Positions 1 to 8,028 of a DNA stretch of 51,160 bases are shown here, piece by piece. The translations under genes were made by a program, and so were the position numbers. Every line of letters starts with the position of its first letter. The first letter of the stretch is position 1. A model generated the notes under the pieces. The model did no database searches. It saw nothing but the letters and a program-made list of their open reading frames with translations, and was not told where the DNA came from. Source of the stretch: an uncultured Lachnoanaerobaculum sp. (GTDB lineage: Bacteria; Bacillota; Clostridia; Lachnospirales; Lachnospiraceae); contig CALALP010000058.1 of the NCBI GenBank assembly GCA_937925515.1, positions 1-51,160 of the forward strand, read 5' to 3'.

Positions 1-91
1 TTTGTTTGATGTCTTTTATTTTTTTATACTGACACTTTATTTTACAACTTATAACACTTTTGTCGACCTATATAAATCCATATAAAAATCC

Positions 92-148
92 TTAATAAAA
101 ATATAATTCCAATCCAAATAATTCCATATAACCTCTAAAATAAGCCAT
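92..148 (-). CDS. Candidate 18-residue micro-ORF
   Basis: An ATG at 148 opens 18 codons ending in TAA at 92-94. The peptide starts MAYFRGYMELFG and is rich in aromatic residues. The only reason to consider it is the ribosome binding site: on the minus strand an AGGAGGG lies 7 nt before the ATG, stronger than that of many real genes here. That site sits in the right arm of the hairpin at 149-190. No homologue is recognised. It lies downstream of nrdG on the same strand but 239 nt away, with no clear promoter seen between. It could be a leader peptide or chance. Confidence 0.3.
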   Translation of the reverse strand: MAYFRGYMELFGLELYFY

Positions 149-190
149 TTGTCGACCCTCCTACTTTTCCCGCCTATTGGAGGTCGACAA
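149..190 (-). promoter_or_regulatory. Hairpin covering a Shine-Dalgarno sequence
   Basis: On the minus strand TTGTCGACCTCC (190-179) pairs with GGAGGGTCGACAA (161-149) with one bulged base, around a 17-nt loop. The right arm contains the AGGAGGG that precedes the ATG at 148, so folding would hide the ribosome binding site. There is no T tract, so it does not look like a terminator. The hexamer GTCGAC occurs again at 62-67. The rest of 1-387 is AT-rich and shows nothing else I can support. Confidence 0.45.
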
Positions 191-387
191 TATTATTATT
201 TATATACTATTGTTTTATTTACTTATACTCTAGTTTGATTTTTTATAGATTCACACCTAAAAATGTCTTATTACTCCCATACCAATCAACTATCATTTTG
301 AAAACGAAACTAAAAAGAGTTAAGAATTATATAACCTAAATTAAAATTATTAACATTCCACCATTAATTCACCTATTTTAAATATAA

Positions 388-909
388 TTAAACAAATAGC
401 TCCCATATACTCCCTGTCTTTTCAGTTTTTCTTAAATCAATAATTCTCTGATTTGAGCTGCCTCTAAACCTCAAACTTATATCATAAAGGTCAGCTACAA
501 ACTCTCCGTCAACTAGTATATCAATTAATCCTAAAATTTCTTTTGTACACTCACAAAAAGCCGTTCCACCCTCCATTAAGTCTGTATCATAAGTATATCC
601 TGTATAACACCAAATATTTTTATCCGGAAATTCTTTTTTTACTCTTCTTAAAAGATTTATAAGCCCTCTTTGATTTACTATTTCAAGTGGTTCTCCTCCA
701 AGCAAAGAAAGCCCACTTATATAAGTCGGTTCTAAGGACTTAATTATTTCATCTTCAATTTCCTTATTAAATATACTTCCTGCATTAAAGTCCCAAGCTA
801 CTTCATTAAAACAGCCCTTACATCTATGAGTGCAGCCTGAAACAAAAAGACTGGTTCTAACACCAGTCCCATTTGCTATGTCAAAATACTTTATATTTGA
901 ATAATTCAT
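388..909 (-). CDS. nrdG: Anaerobic ribonucleotide reductase activating protein
   Basis: Radical SAM activase that places the glycyl radical on NrdD. The protein is 173 aa, about normal for NrdG. The CX3CX2C cluster motif is CTHRCKGC with Cys26, Cys30 and Cys33, which would hold the 4Fe-4S cluster that cleaves S-adenosylmethionine. The GGEPL stretch near residue 72 is the usual SAM-binding glycine motif. The start is supported by GGAG five bases before the ATG. It follows nrdD by 12 nt, so the two are surely cotranscribed from the promoter at 3197-3225. The product works only without oxygen, which fits an anaerobic host. Confidence 0.95.
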   Translation of the reverse strand: MNYSNIKYFDIANGTGVRTSLFVSGCTHRCKGCFNEVAWDFNAGSIFNKEIEDEIIKSLEPTYISGLSLLGGEPLEIVNQRGLINLLRRVKKEFPDKNIWCYTGYTYDTDLMEGGTAFCECTKEILGLIDILVDGEFVADLYDISLRFRGSSNQRIIDLRKTEKTGSIWELFV

Positions 910-921
910 ATTTTCTCCAAA

Positions 922-3093
922 TTATAAATGTAAAACTCTGTCCTTAATTTCTTGAGTTCTTCCTTGATTCCAAAATTGTGTACCTATATAACCACAAGTT
1001 CTTCTAGCAACATTCATTTTAGTTTGGTCAGTATTCAAACATTTAGGGCAAGTCCAAACAAGTTTTCCATGTTCATCTTCGCAAATCTTCATTTCGCCGT
1101 CAAAACCACATTTATGGCAATAATCTGATTTTGTATTAAGCTCTGCATACATTATATTATCATAAATATATTGTAATAAACTCATAACTGCCTCTATATT
1201 TCCCTGCATATTAGGTACTTCTACATAACTTATAGCACCACCCGGAGATAACTTCTGAAAATCGCTTTCAAATCTAAGTTTAGTAAATGCATCTATCTTT
1301 TCGCTTACATGAACATGGTAACTATTTGTTATATAATTCTTGTCTGTAATTCCCTCAATAATTCCAAATCTTTTCTGTAAACTCTTTGCAAACTTATATG
1401 TAGTTGACTCAAGTGGAGTTCCATAGATAGAATAATCTATGTTTTCAGCCTCTTTCCACTCATTACATTTATCATTCATTTTCTGCATTACACTTAGTGC
1501 AAAAGGTTTGGCTCTCTCATCAGTATGACTCTTTCCTGTCATATACTTTACACATTCATATAATCCTGCATAACCTAAGCTTATTGTTGAATATCCATTA
1601 TATAAAAGCTTATCTATAAGTTCGCCTTTTTTAAGTCTTGCAAGTGCACCATACTGCCACAAAATAGGGGCTACATCAGACGGAGTTCCAAGAAGTCTTT
1701 CATGTCTAGCACGAAGTGCCTTATGGCAAATGTCAAGCCTCTCATCAAATATAGTCCAAAACTTTTCTATATCTCTCTGACTTGAAAGTGCTATATCTAC
1801 TAAATTAAGAGTTACAACTCCTTGGTTAAATCTGCCGTAATACTTAGGATTTCCATTTTCATCTACATAAGGTGTAAGAAAACTTCTGCAACCCATGCAA
1901 GTATAGCAATTTCCATTTCCATTTTTATCTATCTTTAATTCTTTCATCTTCTTTTCTGAAATATAATCAGGTACAAGACGCTTTGCAGTACATTTTGCAG
2001 CAAGTTCAGTAAGATGATAGTATTTTGTCCCACGCCTTATATTGTCGTCTTCAAGTACATATATAAGCTTTGGAAATGCAGGAGTAATCCAAACACCTTC
2101 TTCATTTTTTACTCCTCTTATTCTCTGAACAATCATTTCCTCTATAATCATAGCAAGGTCAGCTTTTTCCTGCTCATCTTTAGCCTCATTTAAGTACATA
2201 AAAACAGTTATAAATGGTGCTTGACCATTTGTAGTCATAAGTGTAACTACTTGATACTGTATAGTTTGTACTCCCTTATTAATTTCAGCCCTTAATCTCT
2301 TATCTGCTATTTGATCTTTTCTATCTTCTGAAACATTTAAACCATACATTTCAGACTCAACTTCTGCACGAATTTTTTTACGGCTTATATCTACAAAAGG
2401 TGCAAGATGTGTAAGGGAAATGCTTTGACCTCCATATTGACTTGATGCCACTTGTGCTATAATCTGAGTAGCTATATTACAAGCAGTTGAAAAGCTATGA
2501 GGTTTTTCTATAAATGTCCCTGATATTACAGTTCCATTTTGCAACATATCTTCAAGATTTACTAAATCACAATTATGCATATGTTGAGCAAAGTAATCAG
2601 AATCATGAAAATGTATAATGCCGTCTTTATGTGCCTTTACTATATCAGGAGAAAGAAGTATTCTCTCTGTCAAGTCCTTTGAAACCTCTCCTGCCATATA
2701 ATCACGCTGAACACTGCTTACAGTAGGATTTTTATTTGAGTTTTCCTGCTTGACTTCTTCATTTTCACATTTAATCAAAGATAATATCTTATCATCAGTA
2801 GTATTTGATTTACGCTTCAAGCTCTGAACATATCTATATGTAATATATTTTCTTGCAACTTCAAATGCCTCAAATTTCATAATATGATTTTCTACCATAT
2901 CTTGAATTTCTTCTACATTGACTGCCCTGCCCATATTTCTACATGCAAGCTCAACTTTATCTGCAAGCATTTCTATTTGTGGTTTAATAAGCCTTTTATC
3001 TAAATCAACTACTGCATTTGCCTTTTTTACTGCCTCTATTATCTTTAATTTATCAAATTCAACCTCTGAACCATTCCTCTTAATAATCTTCAT
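922..3093 (-). CDS. nrdD: Anaerobic (class III) ribonucleoside-triphosphate reductase
   Basis: Reduces ribonucleoside triphosphates to deoxyribonucleotides with a glycyl radical. The 723-aa product begins with an ATP-cone (MKIIKRNGSEVEFDKLKI, about residues 1-95), the allosteric module of the family. The catalytic barrel includes HMHNCDLVNLEDML and CMGCRSFLTPY with the expected cysteines. Two CX2C pairs near the C terminus (CHKC, CPKC) form the zinc site. The radical motif RRTCGYIG puts the radical on Gly701. GGAG lies 8 nt before the ATG. The leader is about 95 nt long and holds a perfect hairpin; two NrdR boxes lie upstream of the promoter, so NrdR repression is likely. Confidence 0.97.
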   Translation of the reverse strand: MKIIKRNGSEVEFDKLKIIEAVKKANAVVDLDKRLIKPQIEMLADKVELACRNMGRAVNVEEIQDMVENHIMKFEAFEVARKYITYRYVQSLKRKSNTTDDKILSLIKCENEEVKQENSNKNPTVSSVQRDYMAGEVSKDLTERILLSPDIVKAHKDGIIHFHDSDYFAQHMHNCDLVNLEDMLQNGTVISGTFIEKPHSFSTACNIATQIIAQVASSQYGGQSISLTHLAPFVDISRKKIRAEVESEMYGLNVSEDRKDQIADKRLRAEINKGVQTIQYQVVTLMTTNGQAPFITVFMYLNEAKDEQEKADLAMIIEEMIVQRIRGVKNEEGVWITPAFPKLIYVLEDDNIRRGTKYYHLTELAAKCTAKRLVPDYISEKKMKELKIDKNGNGNCYTCMGCRSFLTPYVDENGNPKYYGRFNQGVVTLNLVDIALSSQRDIEKFWTIFDERLDICHKALRARHERLLGTPSDVAPILWQYGALARLKKGELIDKLLYNGYSTISLGYAGLYECVKYMTGKSHTDERAKPFALSVMQKMNDKCNEWKEAENIDYSIYGTPLESTTYKFAKSLQKRFGIIEGITDKNYITNSYHVHVSEKIDAFTKLRFESDFQKLSPGGAISYVEVPNMQGNIEAVMSLLQYIYDNIMYAELNTKSDYCHKCGFDGEMKICEDEHGKLVWTCPKCLNTDQTKMNVARRTCGYIGTQFWNQGRTQEIKDRVLHL

Positions 3094-3132
3094 TACAATT
3101 TCTCCACTCCGTAACCCTTTTGTTAAAAATAC

Positions 3133-3177
3133 ATAGTTTGGTTTTTATACGCCGTAGGCGTATAAAAACCAAACTAT
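3133..3177. repeat. Perfect 21-bp-arm hairpin in the nrdD leader
   Basis: Arms 3133-3153 and 3157-3177 are exact reverse complements around a GTA loop. The inner part, CGCC-GTA-GGCG, resembles the core of the hairpins at 28786, 46778 and 51047. It lies between the predicted transcription start (about 3190) and the nrdD start codon, so the untranslated leader would fold into it. On the minus strand it is followed by GTATTTTTAAC, a weak T run, so attenuation is possible. A mobile palindromic repeat is the alternative. Confidence 0.75.
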
Positions 3178-3196
3178 AAACCTCTCTCCACTTATT

Positions 3197-3225
3197 ATTA
3201 TAGCTTGTATACATCTCTCGGTCAA
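3197..3225 (-). promoter_or_regulatory. nrdDG promoter
   Basis: Minus-strand -35 TTGACC (3225-3220), 17-bp spacer and -10 TATAAT (3202-3197), close to the sigma-A consensus. Transcription should start near 3190. Confidence 0.8.
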
Positions 3226-3243
3226 TTATGCGAAGTTACGAAA

Positions 3244-3290
3244 ACACAATATAATGTGTTTTTAAATTTCTTTCTTACAATATATAGTAG
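3244..3290 (-). promoter_or_regulatory. Pair of NrdR boxes
   Basis: ACACAATATAATGTGT at 3244-3259 matches the NrdR consensus ACACWATATATWGTGT at 15 of 16 positions. TTACAATATATAGTAG at 3275-3290 carries the complete central CWATATATWGT core. The boxes start 31 bp apart, the three-helical-turn spacing known for NrdR operators. They lie just upstream of the nrdD -35 element. Repression of nrdDG by ATP/dATP-loaded NrdR is the inference; no nrdR gene is in the window. Confidence 0.8.
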
Positions 3291-3291
3291 A

Positions 3292-3321
3292 AAAGCCGAT
3301 TGATATACCTCAATCGACTTT
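3292..3321 (-). terminator. Terminator after the GH13-like gene
   Basis: Minus strand: AAAGTCGATTGA, a 6-nt loop, TCAATCGGCTTT, then TTCT. One pair is a U-G wobble only when read on the minus strand (it becomes C-A on the plus strand), so the structure suits RNA from the gene ending at 3468. It lies 147-176 nt after that stop and ends right beside the distal NrdR box. The stretch 3322-3467 between them is AT-rich without other features. Confidence 0.6.
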
Positions 3322-3467
3322 AAATTTAAAATATTGTATTTTTTTTGTTTTAGTAATATTTAGTATTGACAAATAAGGATTCGCTTTTCTACGTCATTTT
3401 AAAATTTAAATATTTTTGTGAATTTTGCACAAGTCAAATTTTAAAATTTCATGTATTTTTTAGAATA

Positions 3468-5375
3468 TCATTTTCCAATTAAAACTATAATACTTCTTGG
3501 CTTGACGTAAATCTTTCTCTGATCTTTTAAAATTTCTTCTTCATTTTCAGGCAAGTATCCATTTATTTCCTGCCTTGAGGTATCCATTTTTAAATACCAA
3601 CTAGTATCCTTGTCAACTATTGGGAGTGAAAACTCATGTCCCTCCCAGTGCATATTATAAATGACATAAAAGCTATTGTCAAAACTTCCGTCAATTTTTT
3701 TAGCATACTTTCCAAAGTAAAATATTCCTAGTTGTCTTCTCCAATGTTCAAAATCAGGTTGCCAGACATTTACACCATGATAAGAAACATCAGGCTTTCC
3801 ACAAGCTAAGGTATCCAAAACCTTAAGTTCTTCTTTTTGCCTAAATACAGGGTGTTCTTTTCTAAATTTAATAACTTGCTTTACAAAGTCAAGTATCTGA
3901 GCATTTGTATTTAAAAGTTTCCAATCAAACCAAGAAATTTCATTATCTTGGCAATAGGTATTGTTATTGCCCTCTTTACTTTTACCAACTTCATCGCCTG
4001 AAGATATAACAGGAACTCCCTGACTTAAAAAGAGTAATAAATAAGCATTTCTAAGCTGTCTAAGTCTTAATTCAACTATTTTTTTCTTTTTAGTTGCTCC
4101 CTCAACTCCACAATTCCAAGAGTAATTAAAGTCTGTTCCGTCTTGATTATTTTCGCCGTTTTTTTCATTATGCTTAATGTCATAAGAAACCATATCCATT
4201 ATTGAAAAACCTTTAATATCTGCAATATAATTAAATGCAACAATATTTTTAGGGTTATTTTTAGTATGGAATATAAGCTTATTGAGCATGCCCTCATCTC
4301 CCTTTAAAAACTTCCTCATATCTATCATAAAGCCGTCATTAAAGTTTCCAAGATGTTTTTTAGTTTTAAATGAAATATTTTCAGGGAAATATTCGCCTAT
4401 TAACTTAGTATCAGTAAGAAACGGATCTTTTGCAACCTCTTCTAAATTAAGTGTTCCTGTAAGATGTACTCCATCAATGTGATACTCCAAAACCCAATAT
4501 CTCATCACATCAATTATATATTCCCCACTATGTGAAGAGTCAAAATACATTTCAACTATAACTTCTATATTATTTTTATGGCAAGCTTTCACTAATTCCT
4601 TAAACTCTACCGAAACATTTCTATTCTTTTTTTCGCAAAATGATGCCTTTGGTGCAAAATGATATGCCTTTGAATATCCCCAATAATTTATTTTTCCACT
4701 AGGCTTATTCTTTATATAAGGATTTGTATAAACATTTTCCTGTATAATCTCCTCAAATTCCTGACAAGGCATAAGATCTATTGCCGTAATTCCAAGTTCC
4801 TTTAAATAATCTATTTTTTCTATAATACCTGAAAATGTACCTTTTTGAATAACTTTACTGCTTGTAGATTTTGTAAAACCTCTTACATTCATTCTATAAA
4901 TTATAGTTTCACTAAAATCTCTTTTTGGCTGTTTGTCATCTTCCCATTCAAACTTAGGCAAAACAATAGGACTTCTTCTTATATTTTTAAAATGCTCAAA
5001 TTTTCCCCAAGTATCTCTACCTGAAAATACTTTTCCACAAGGGTCTGCAAATGTACTTTTTTCGTCAGTAAAATTATATTCAAGTTCACTTAAATACTCC
5101 TTTAAAAACTTAGAATATTCCTTAGTTTCAAAAGTTTCTTTCTCGCTTGAATTTTTGTCATCATATATATCAACATACATTCCAAATACATTTCCAACTT
5201 TTAACTCTTTTGGAAACTCAAGCTTTGCAACAGGCTCTTTTTTATTTCTCTTATATAACAAAAGAAAGCATATTTCACTTTCCGAAATCAAACTTACATG
5301 AAATCCTCCCTTTGTCAAACTCACTCCAAAAGGATACTCCAACAAATTACTTTTTCTTACCCTAAAAATAGCCAT
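3468..5375 (-). CDS. GH13 glycogen-debranching-like protein, probably inactive
   Basis: The 635-aa protein has the build of GlgX/isoamylase-type debranching enzymes: an N-terminal beta domain, a barrel from about residue 155 (NYWGYSK at 230-236), a family-typical stretch at 397-426 with KHNEKNGENN and YSWNCGVEG, and later a stretch close to GDEVGKSKEGNNNTYCQDN. The active site is damaged. Region II, normally DGFRFDLA, reads DGVHLTG (301-307), so the nucleophile Asp is Thr306 and the Arg is His304. Region I lacks the usual DVVYNH. Glu328 (general acid) and Asp386 remain. A glucan-binding or regulatory role, or another chemistry, is more likely than debranching (inference). The start is an ATG preceded by AGGGGG. 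Confidence 0.8.
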   Translation of the reverse strand: MAIFRVRKSNLLEYPFGVSLTKGGFHVSLISESEICFLLLYKRNKKEPVAKLEFPKELKVGNVFGMYVDIYDDKNSSEKETFETKEYSKFLKEYLSELEYNFTDEKSTFADPCGKVFSGRDTWGKFEHFKNIRRSPIVLPKFEWEDDKQPKRDFSETIIYRMNVRGFTKSTSSKVIQKGTFSGIIEKIDYLKELGITAIDLMPCQEFEEIIQENVYTNPYIKNKPSGKINYWGYSKAYHFAPKASFCEKKNRNVSVEFKELVKACHKNNIEVIVEMYFDSSHSGEYIIDVMRYWVLEYHIDGVHLTGTLNLEEVAKDPFLTDTKLIGEYFPENISFKTKKHLGNFNDGFMIDMRKFLKGDEGMLNKLIFHTKNNPKNIVAFNYIADIKGFSIMDMVSYDIKHNEKNGENNQDGTDFNYSWNCGVEGATKKKKIVELRLRQLRNAYLLLFLSQGVPVISSGDEVGKSKEGNNNTYCQDNEISWFDWKLLNTNAQILDFVKQVIKFRKEHPVFRQKEELKVLDTLACGKPDVSYHGVNVWQPDFEHWRRQLGIFYFGKYAKKIDGSFDNSFYVIYNMHWEGHEFSLPIVDKDTSWYLKMDTSRQEINGYLPENEEEILKDQRKIYVKPRSIIVLIGK

Positions 5376-5420
5376 GTTTCCCCCTTTTCCTACCTATTGC
5401 TCTTATACAGGTATTAATTT

Positions 5421-6179
5421 TTATATATCCATATCCACTTCCACCGGACAGTGGTCTGAACCTAAAACATTTGCATGAATTTTAGCATCAGTTATTTTTT
5501 CCTTTAACTTATCTGATACTATAAAATAATCAATTCTCCACCCTATATTCTTAGCTCTTGCTCCTCCCATATATGACCACCAAGAATACATATCCGTCTT
5601 ATCAGGATATTTATATCTAAATGAATCTGTAAAGCCGGAAGAAAGCACTATACTCATTTTTTCCCTTTCCTCATCTGTAAAGCCTGCATTTTTATGATTT
5701 GTCTTAGGATTTTTTAAATCTATTTCCTTATGTGCCACATTTAAATCGCCACAAAAAATAACCGGCTTTTTATCATCAAGCTTTTTAATATAATTTAAAA
5801 ATGTATCCTCCCACTCCATACGATAGGAAAGTCTGGTAAGTTCTCTCTTTGAATTAGGAGTGTAACAAGTTACTAAATAGTAATCATTATATTCAGCTGT
5901 TATTATACGCCCCTCTTTGTCATGTTCTTCTATACCCATTCCATAAGTTACTGATAACGGTTTTTCCTTAGTAAATATTGCCACCCCTGAATAGCCTTTT
6001 TTTTCAGCATAATTCCAGTAGTCATAATAACCTAAAAGGTCTAGCTCTATTTGTCCCTCTTGAACCTTACTTTCTTGAATACAAAAAATGTCTGCATCTA
6101 TTTCCTTAAAAAAATCTAAAAAGCCCTTAGTTACAGCAGCTCTTATACCATTTACATTCCATGAGATAAATTTTTTCAA
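5421..6179 (-). CDS. xthA: Exodeoxyribonuclease III / AP endonuclease
   Basis: Base-excision repair enzyme of the exonuclease III family, cutting abasic sites and removing 3' blocks from DNA; cytoplasmic. The 252-aa length is typical. Visible motifs are FISWNVNGIRAA at the N terminus, IQESKVQ with the metal-binding Glu, GDLNVAHKEIDL with the catalytic Asp and Asn, SWWSYMGGAR, the RIDY stretch, and the C-terminal SDHCPVEVDMDI with the catalytic Asp-His pair. It follows the ABC-F gene by 31 nt on the same strand and is probably cotranscribed. Called exoA in Bacillus. Nothing unusual. Confidence 0.95.
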   Translation of the reverse strand: MKKFISWNVNGIRAAVTKGFLDFFKEIDADIFCIQESKVQEGQIELDLLGYYDYWNYAEKKGYSGVAIFTKEKPLSVTYGMGIEEHDKEGRIITAEYNDYYLVTCYTPNSKRELTRLSYRMEWEDTFLNYIKKLDDKKPVIFCGDLNVAHKEIDLKNPKTNHKNAGFTDEEREKMSIVLSSGFTDSFRYKYPDKTDMYSWWSYMGGARAKNIGWRIDYFIVSDKLKEKITDAKIHANVLGSDHCPVEVDMDI

Positions 6180-6210
6180 AACAATTCCTCCAAATTAAAA
6201 TCTATTTACA

Positions 6211-7848
6211 TCAGTCATCATTTTCCTCATCACTTGAAATAGTAAATGTAAATCTCTTTCTTGCCATTTCGTCAGAATCGAGATATTCGTCATAAGTAGT
6301 AATCTTATCAACTAAATTACCACCTATAATTTCCATAATACGATTTGCAGTAGTCTGAACCACTTGATGATCTCTTGAAGAAAATAATAAAACTCCACTA
6401 AATTTTGTCATTCCATTATTAAGTGCTGTTATTGACTCCATGTCCAAGTGGTCTGTCGGCTCGTCCATAATGAGTACATTTGCACCACTTATCATAAGTT
6501 TTGAAAGCATACACCTTACCTTTTCGCCACCTGAAAGCACATTTACCATTTTAACGCCGTCCTCTCCTGCAAAAAGCATTCTACCAAGAAAGCCTCTTAC
6601 ATAAGTAGCGTCCTTAATCTCAGAATACTGTGTAAGCCACTCAACAATGGTTTCCTCGCCTGCAAAATCCTTAGTATTATCCTTTGGAAAATAAGACTGT
6701 GTTGTAGTGATTCCCCATTTATAAGAACCACTGTCAGGCTCTAACTCCCCTGCTAAAATCTTAAATAAAACAGTCTTAGCTCTTTCATTTGGCCCTACAA
6801 ATGCAACTTTATCTGTACGATTAAGCACAAAACTTATATTATCAAGTATTTTAACACCGTCTATTGTCTTAGATAAATTCTCTACTGTAAGCACCTCATT
6901 ACCTATTTCTCTTGCAGGTCTAAAATCGATATATGGATACTTTCTTGATGACGGCCTTATATCATCAAGTTGAATTTTTTCTAAGGCTCTCTTTCTCGAA
7001 GTAGCCTGTTTTGATTTAGAGGCATTTGCAGAGAATCTTTGTATAAACTCTTGAAGTTCCTTTATCTTCTCTTCTTTCTTTCTATTTGCCTCCTTCATTT
7101 GCTTTACCATAAGCTGACTTGACTCATACCAAAAGTCATAATTTCCTGCATATAACTGTATTTTCCCATAATCAATATCTGCAATCATGGTACAAACTTT
7201 ATTTAAGAAATATCTATCATGTGAAACTACTATTACAGTATTTTCAAAATTAATTAAAAACTCCTCAAGCCAAGCTATCGCATCTAAATCCAAGTGGTTT
7301 GTAGGCTCATCAAGCAAAAGTATATCAGGATTTCCAAATAATGCTCTTGCAAGCAATACCTTAACCTTTAATGCACCTGTAAGCTCTTTCATAAGACTAT
7401 AATGAAATTCAGTTTCAACTCCAAGTCCATTTAAAAGGTTAGCAGCATCAGACTCTGCCTCCCAACCATTTAGAGTAGCAAATTCCCCCTCAAGCTCTGC
7501 TGCCTTTATTCCGTCCTCATCATTAAAATCTTCCTTAGCATATATAGCCTCTTTTTCTTTCATAATATCATAGAGTCTTTGATTACCCATAATAACAGTA
7601 TCTAAAACACTGAACTCATCATATTTAAAATGATTTTGCTCTAAAAATGACAATCTCTGACCGGGAGTTATAACTATATCTCCATTTGTAGACTCAAGCT
7701 GACCTGATAAAATTCTTAGAAATGTTGACTTTCCTGCACCATTTGCACCTATAAGCCCATAACAATTTCCCTCTGTAAATTTTATATTGACATCTTCAAA
7801 AAGTGCCTTTTTACCAAGCCTTAGTGTTACACCATTTGCACTAATCAT
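6211..7848 (-). CDS. ABC-F family ATPase (YkpA/YbiT type)
   Basis: Soluble protein with two ABC cassettes and no membrane part, so a ribosome-associated ABC-F factor by family. Cassette 1 has GLIGANGAGKST and LLLDEPTNHLDL; its signature is LTGALK rather than LSGGQ. Cassette 2 has the altered Walker A GPNERAKT (Ala for the last Gly), then SGGEK and MDEPTDHLD. I recall such degeneracy as usual in the YkpA/YbiT branch. I start at the ATG at 7848 (545 aa), which has AAAGG 10 nt upstream. An in-frame TTG at 7893 would lie inside the hairpin at 7885-7906. It may modulate translation or give resistance, which sequence alone cannot decide. Confidence 0.88.
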   Translation of the reverse strand: MISANGVTLRLGKKALFEDVNIKFTEGNCYGLIGANGAGKSTFLRILSGQLESTNGDIVITPGQRLSFLEQNHFKYDEFSVLDTVIMGNQRLYDIMKEKEAIYAKEDFNDEDGIKAAELEGEFATLNGWEAESDAANLLNGLGVETEFHYSLMKELTGALKVKVLLARALFGNPDILLLDEPTNHLDLDAIAWLEEFLINFENTVIVVSHDRYFLNKVCTMIADIDYGKIQLYAGNYDFWYESSQLMVKQMKEANRKKEEKIKELQEFIQRFSANASKSKQATSRKRALEKIQLDDIRPSSRKYPYIDFRPAREIGNEVLTVENLSKTIDGVKILDNISFVLNRTDKVAFVGPNERAKTVLFKILAGELEPDSGSYKWGITTTQSYFPKDNTKDFAGEETIVEWLTQYSEIKDATYVRGFLGRMLFAGEDGVKMVNVLSGGEKVRCMLSKLMISGANVLIMDEPTDHLDMESITALNNGMTKFSGVLLFSSRDHQVVQTTANRIMEIIGGNLVDKITTYDEYLDSDEMARKRFTFTISSDEENDD

Positions 7849-7884
7849 ATTATTTTTTCCTTTCAATCTATCAACCATAAATAA

Positions 7885-7906
7885 AGAGGACAATATGTTG
7901 TCCTCT
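7885..7906 (-). promoter_or_regulatory. Leader hairpin before the ABC-F gene
   Basis: AGAGGACAA, loop, TTGTCCTCT: perfect 9-bp arms, followed on the minus strand by TTATTTATGG. It lies 37 nt before the preferred ATG and could be an attenuator, as in several ABC-F resistance genes. TATAAT-like boxes at 7913-7918 and 7919-7924 lie just upstream, without a clear -35. The rest of 7925-8028 is AT-rich. Confidence 0.45.
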
Positions 7907-8028
7907 AATGCAATTATAATTATATTCTAGCCTAAAAATTCCTGTTTGCATAGATATAATTAAAATATTATGAAGTTATATAGCTTTTTTTTACTTTTAC
8001 CCTCCTTTTATCATTTTCCTCTGTAATA

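Noticed and set aside
1..387. Mobile-element end marked by GTCGAC repeats
   Set aside because: No transposase, no target duplication and no long terminal repeats; the hairpin explains two of the three hexamers.
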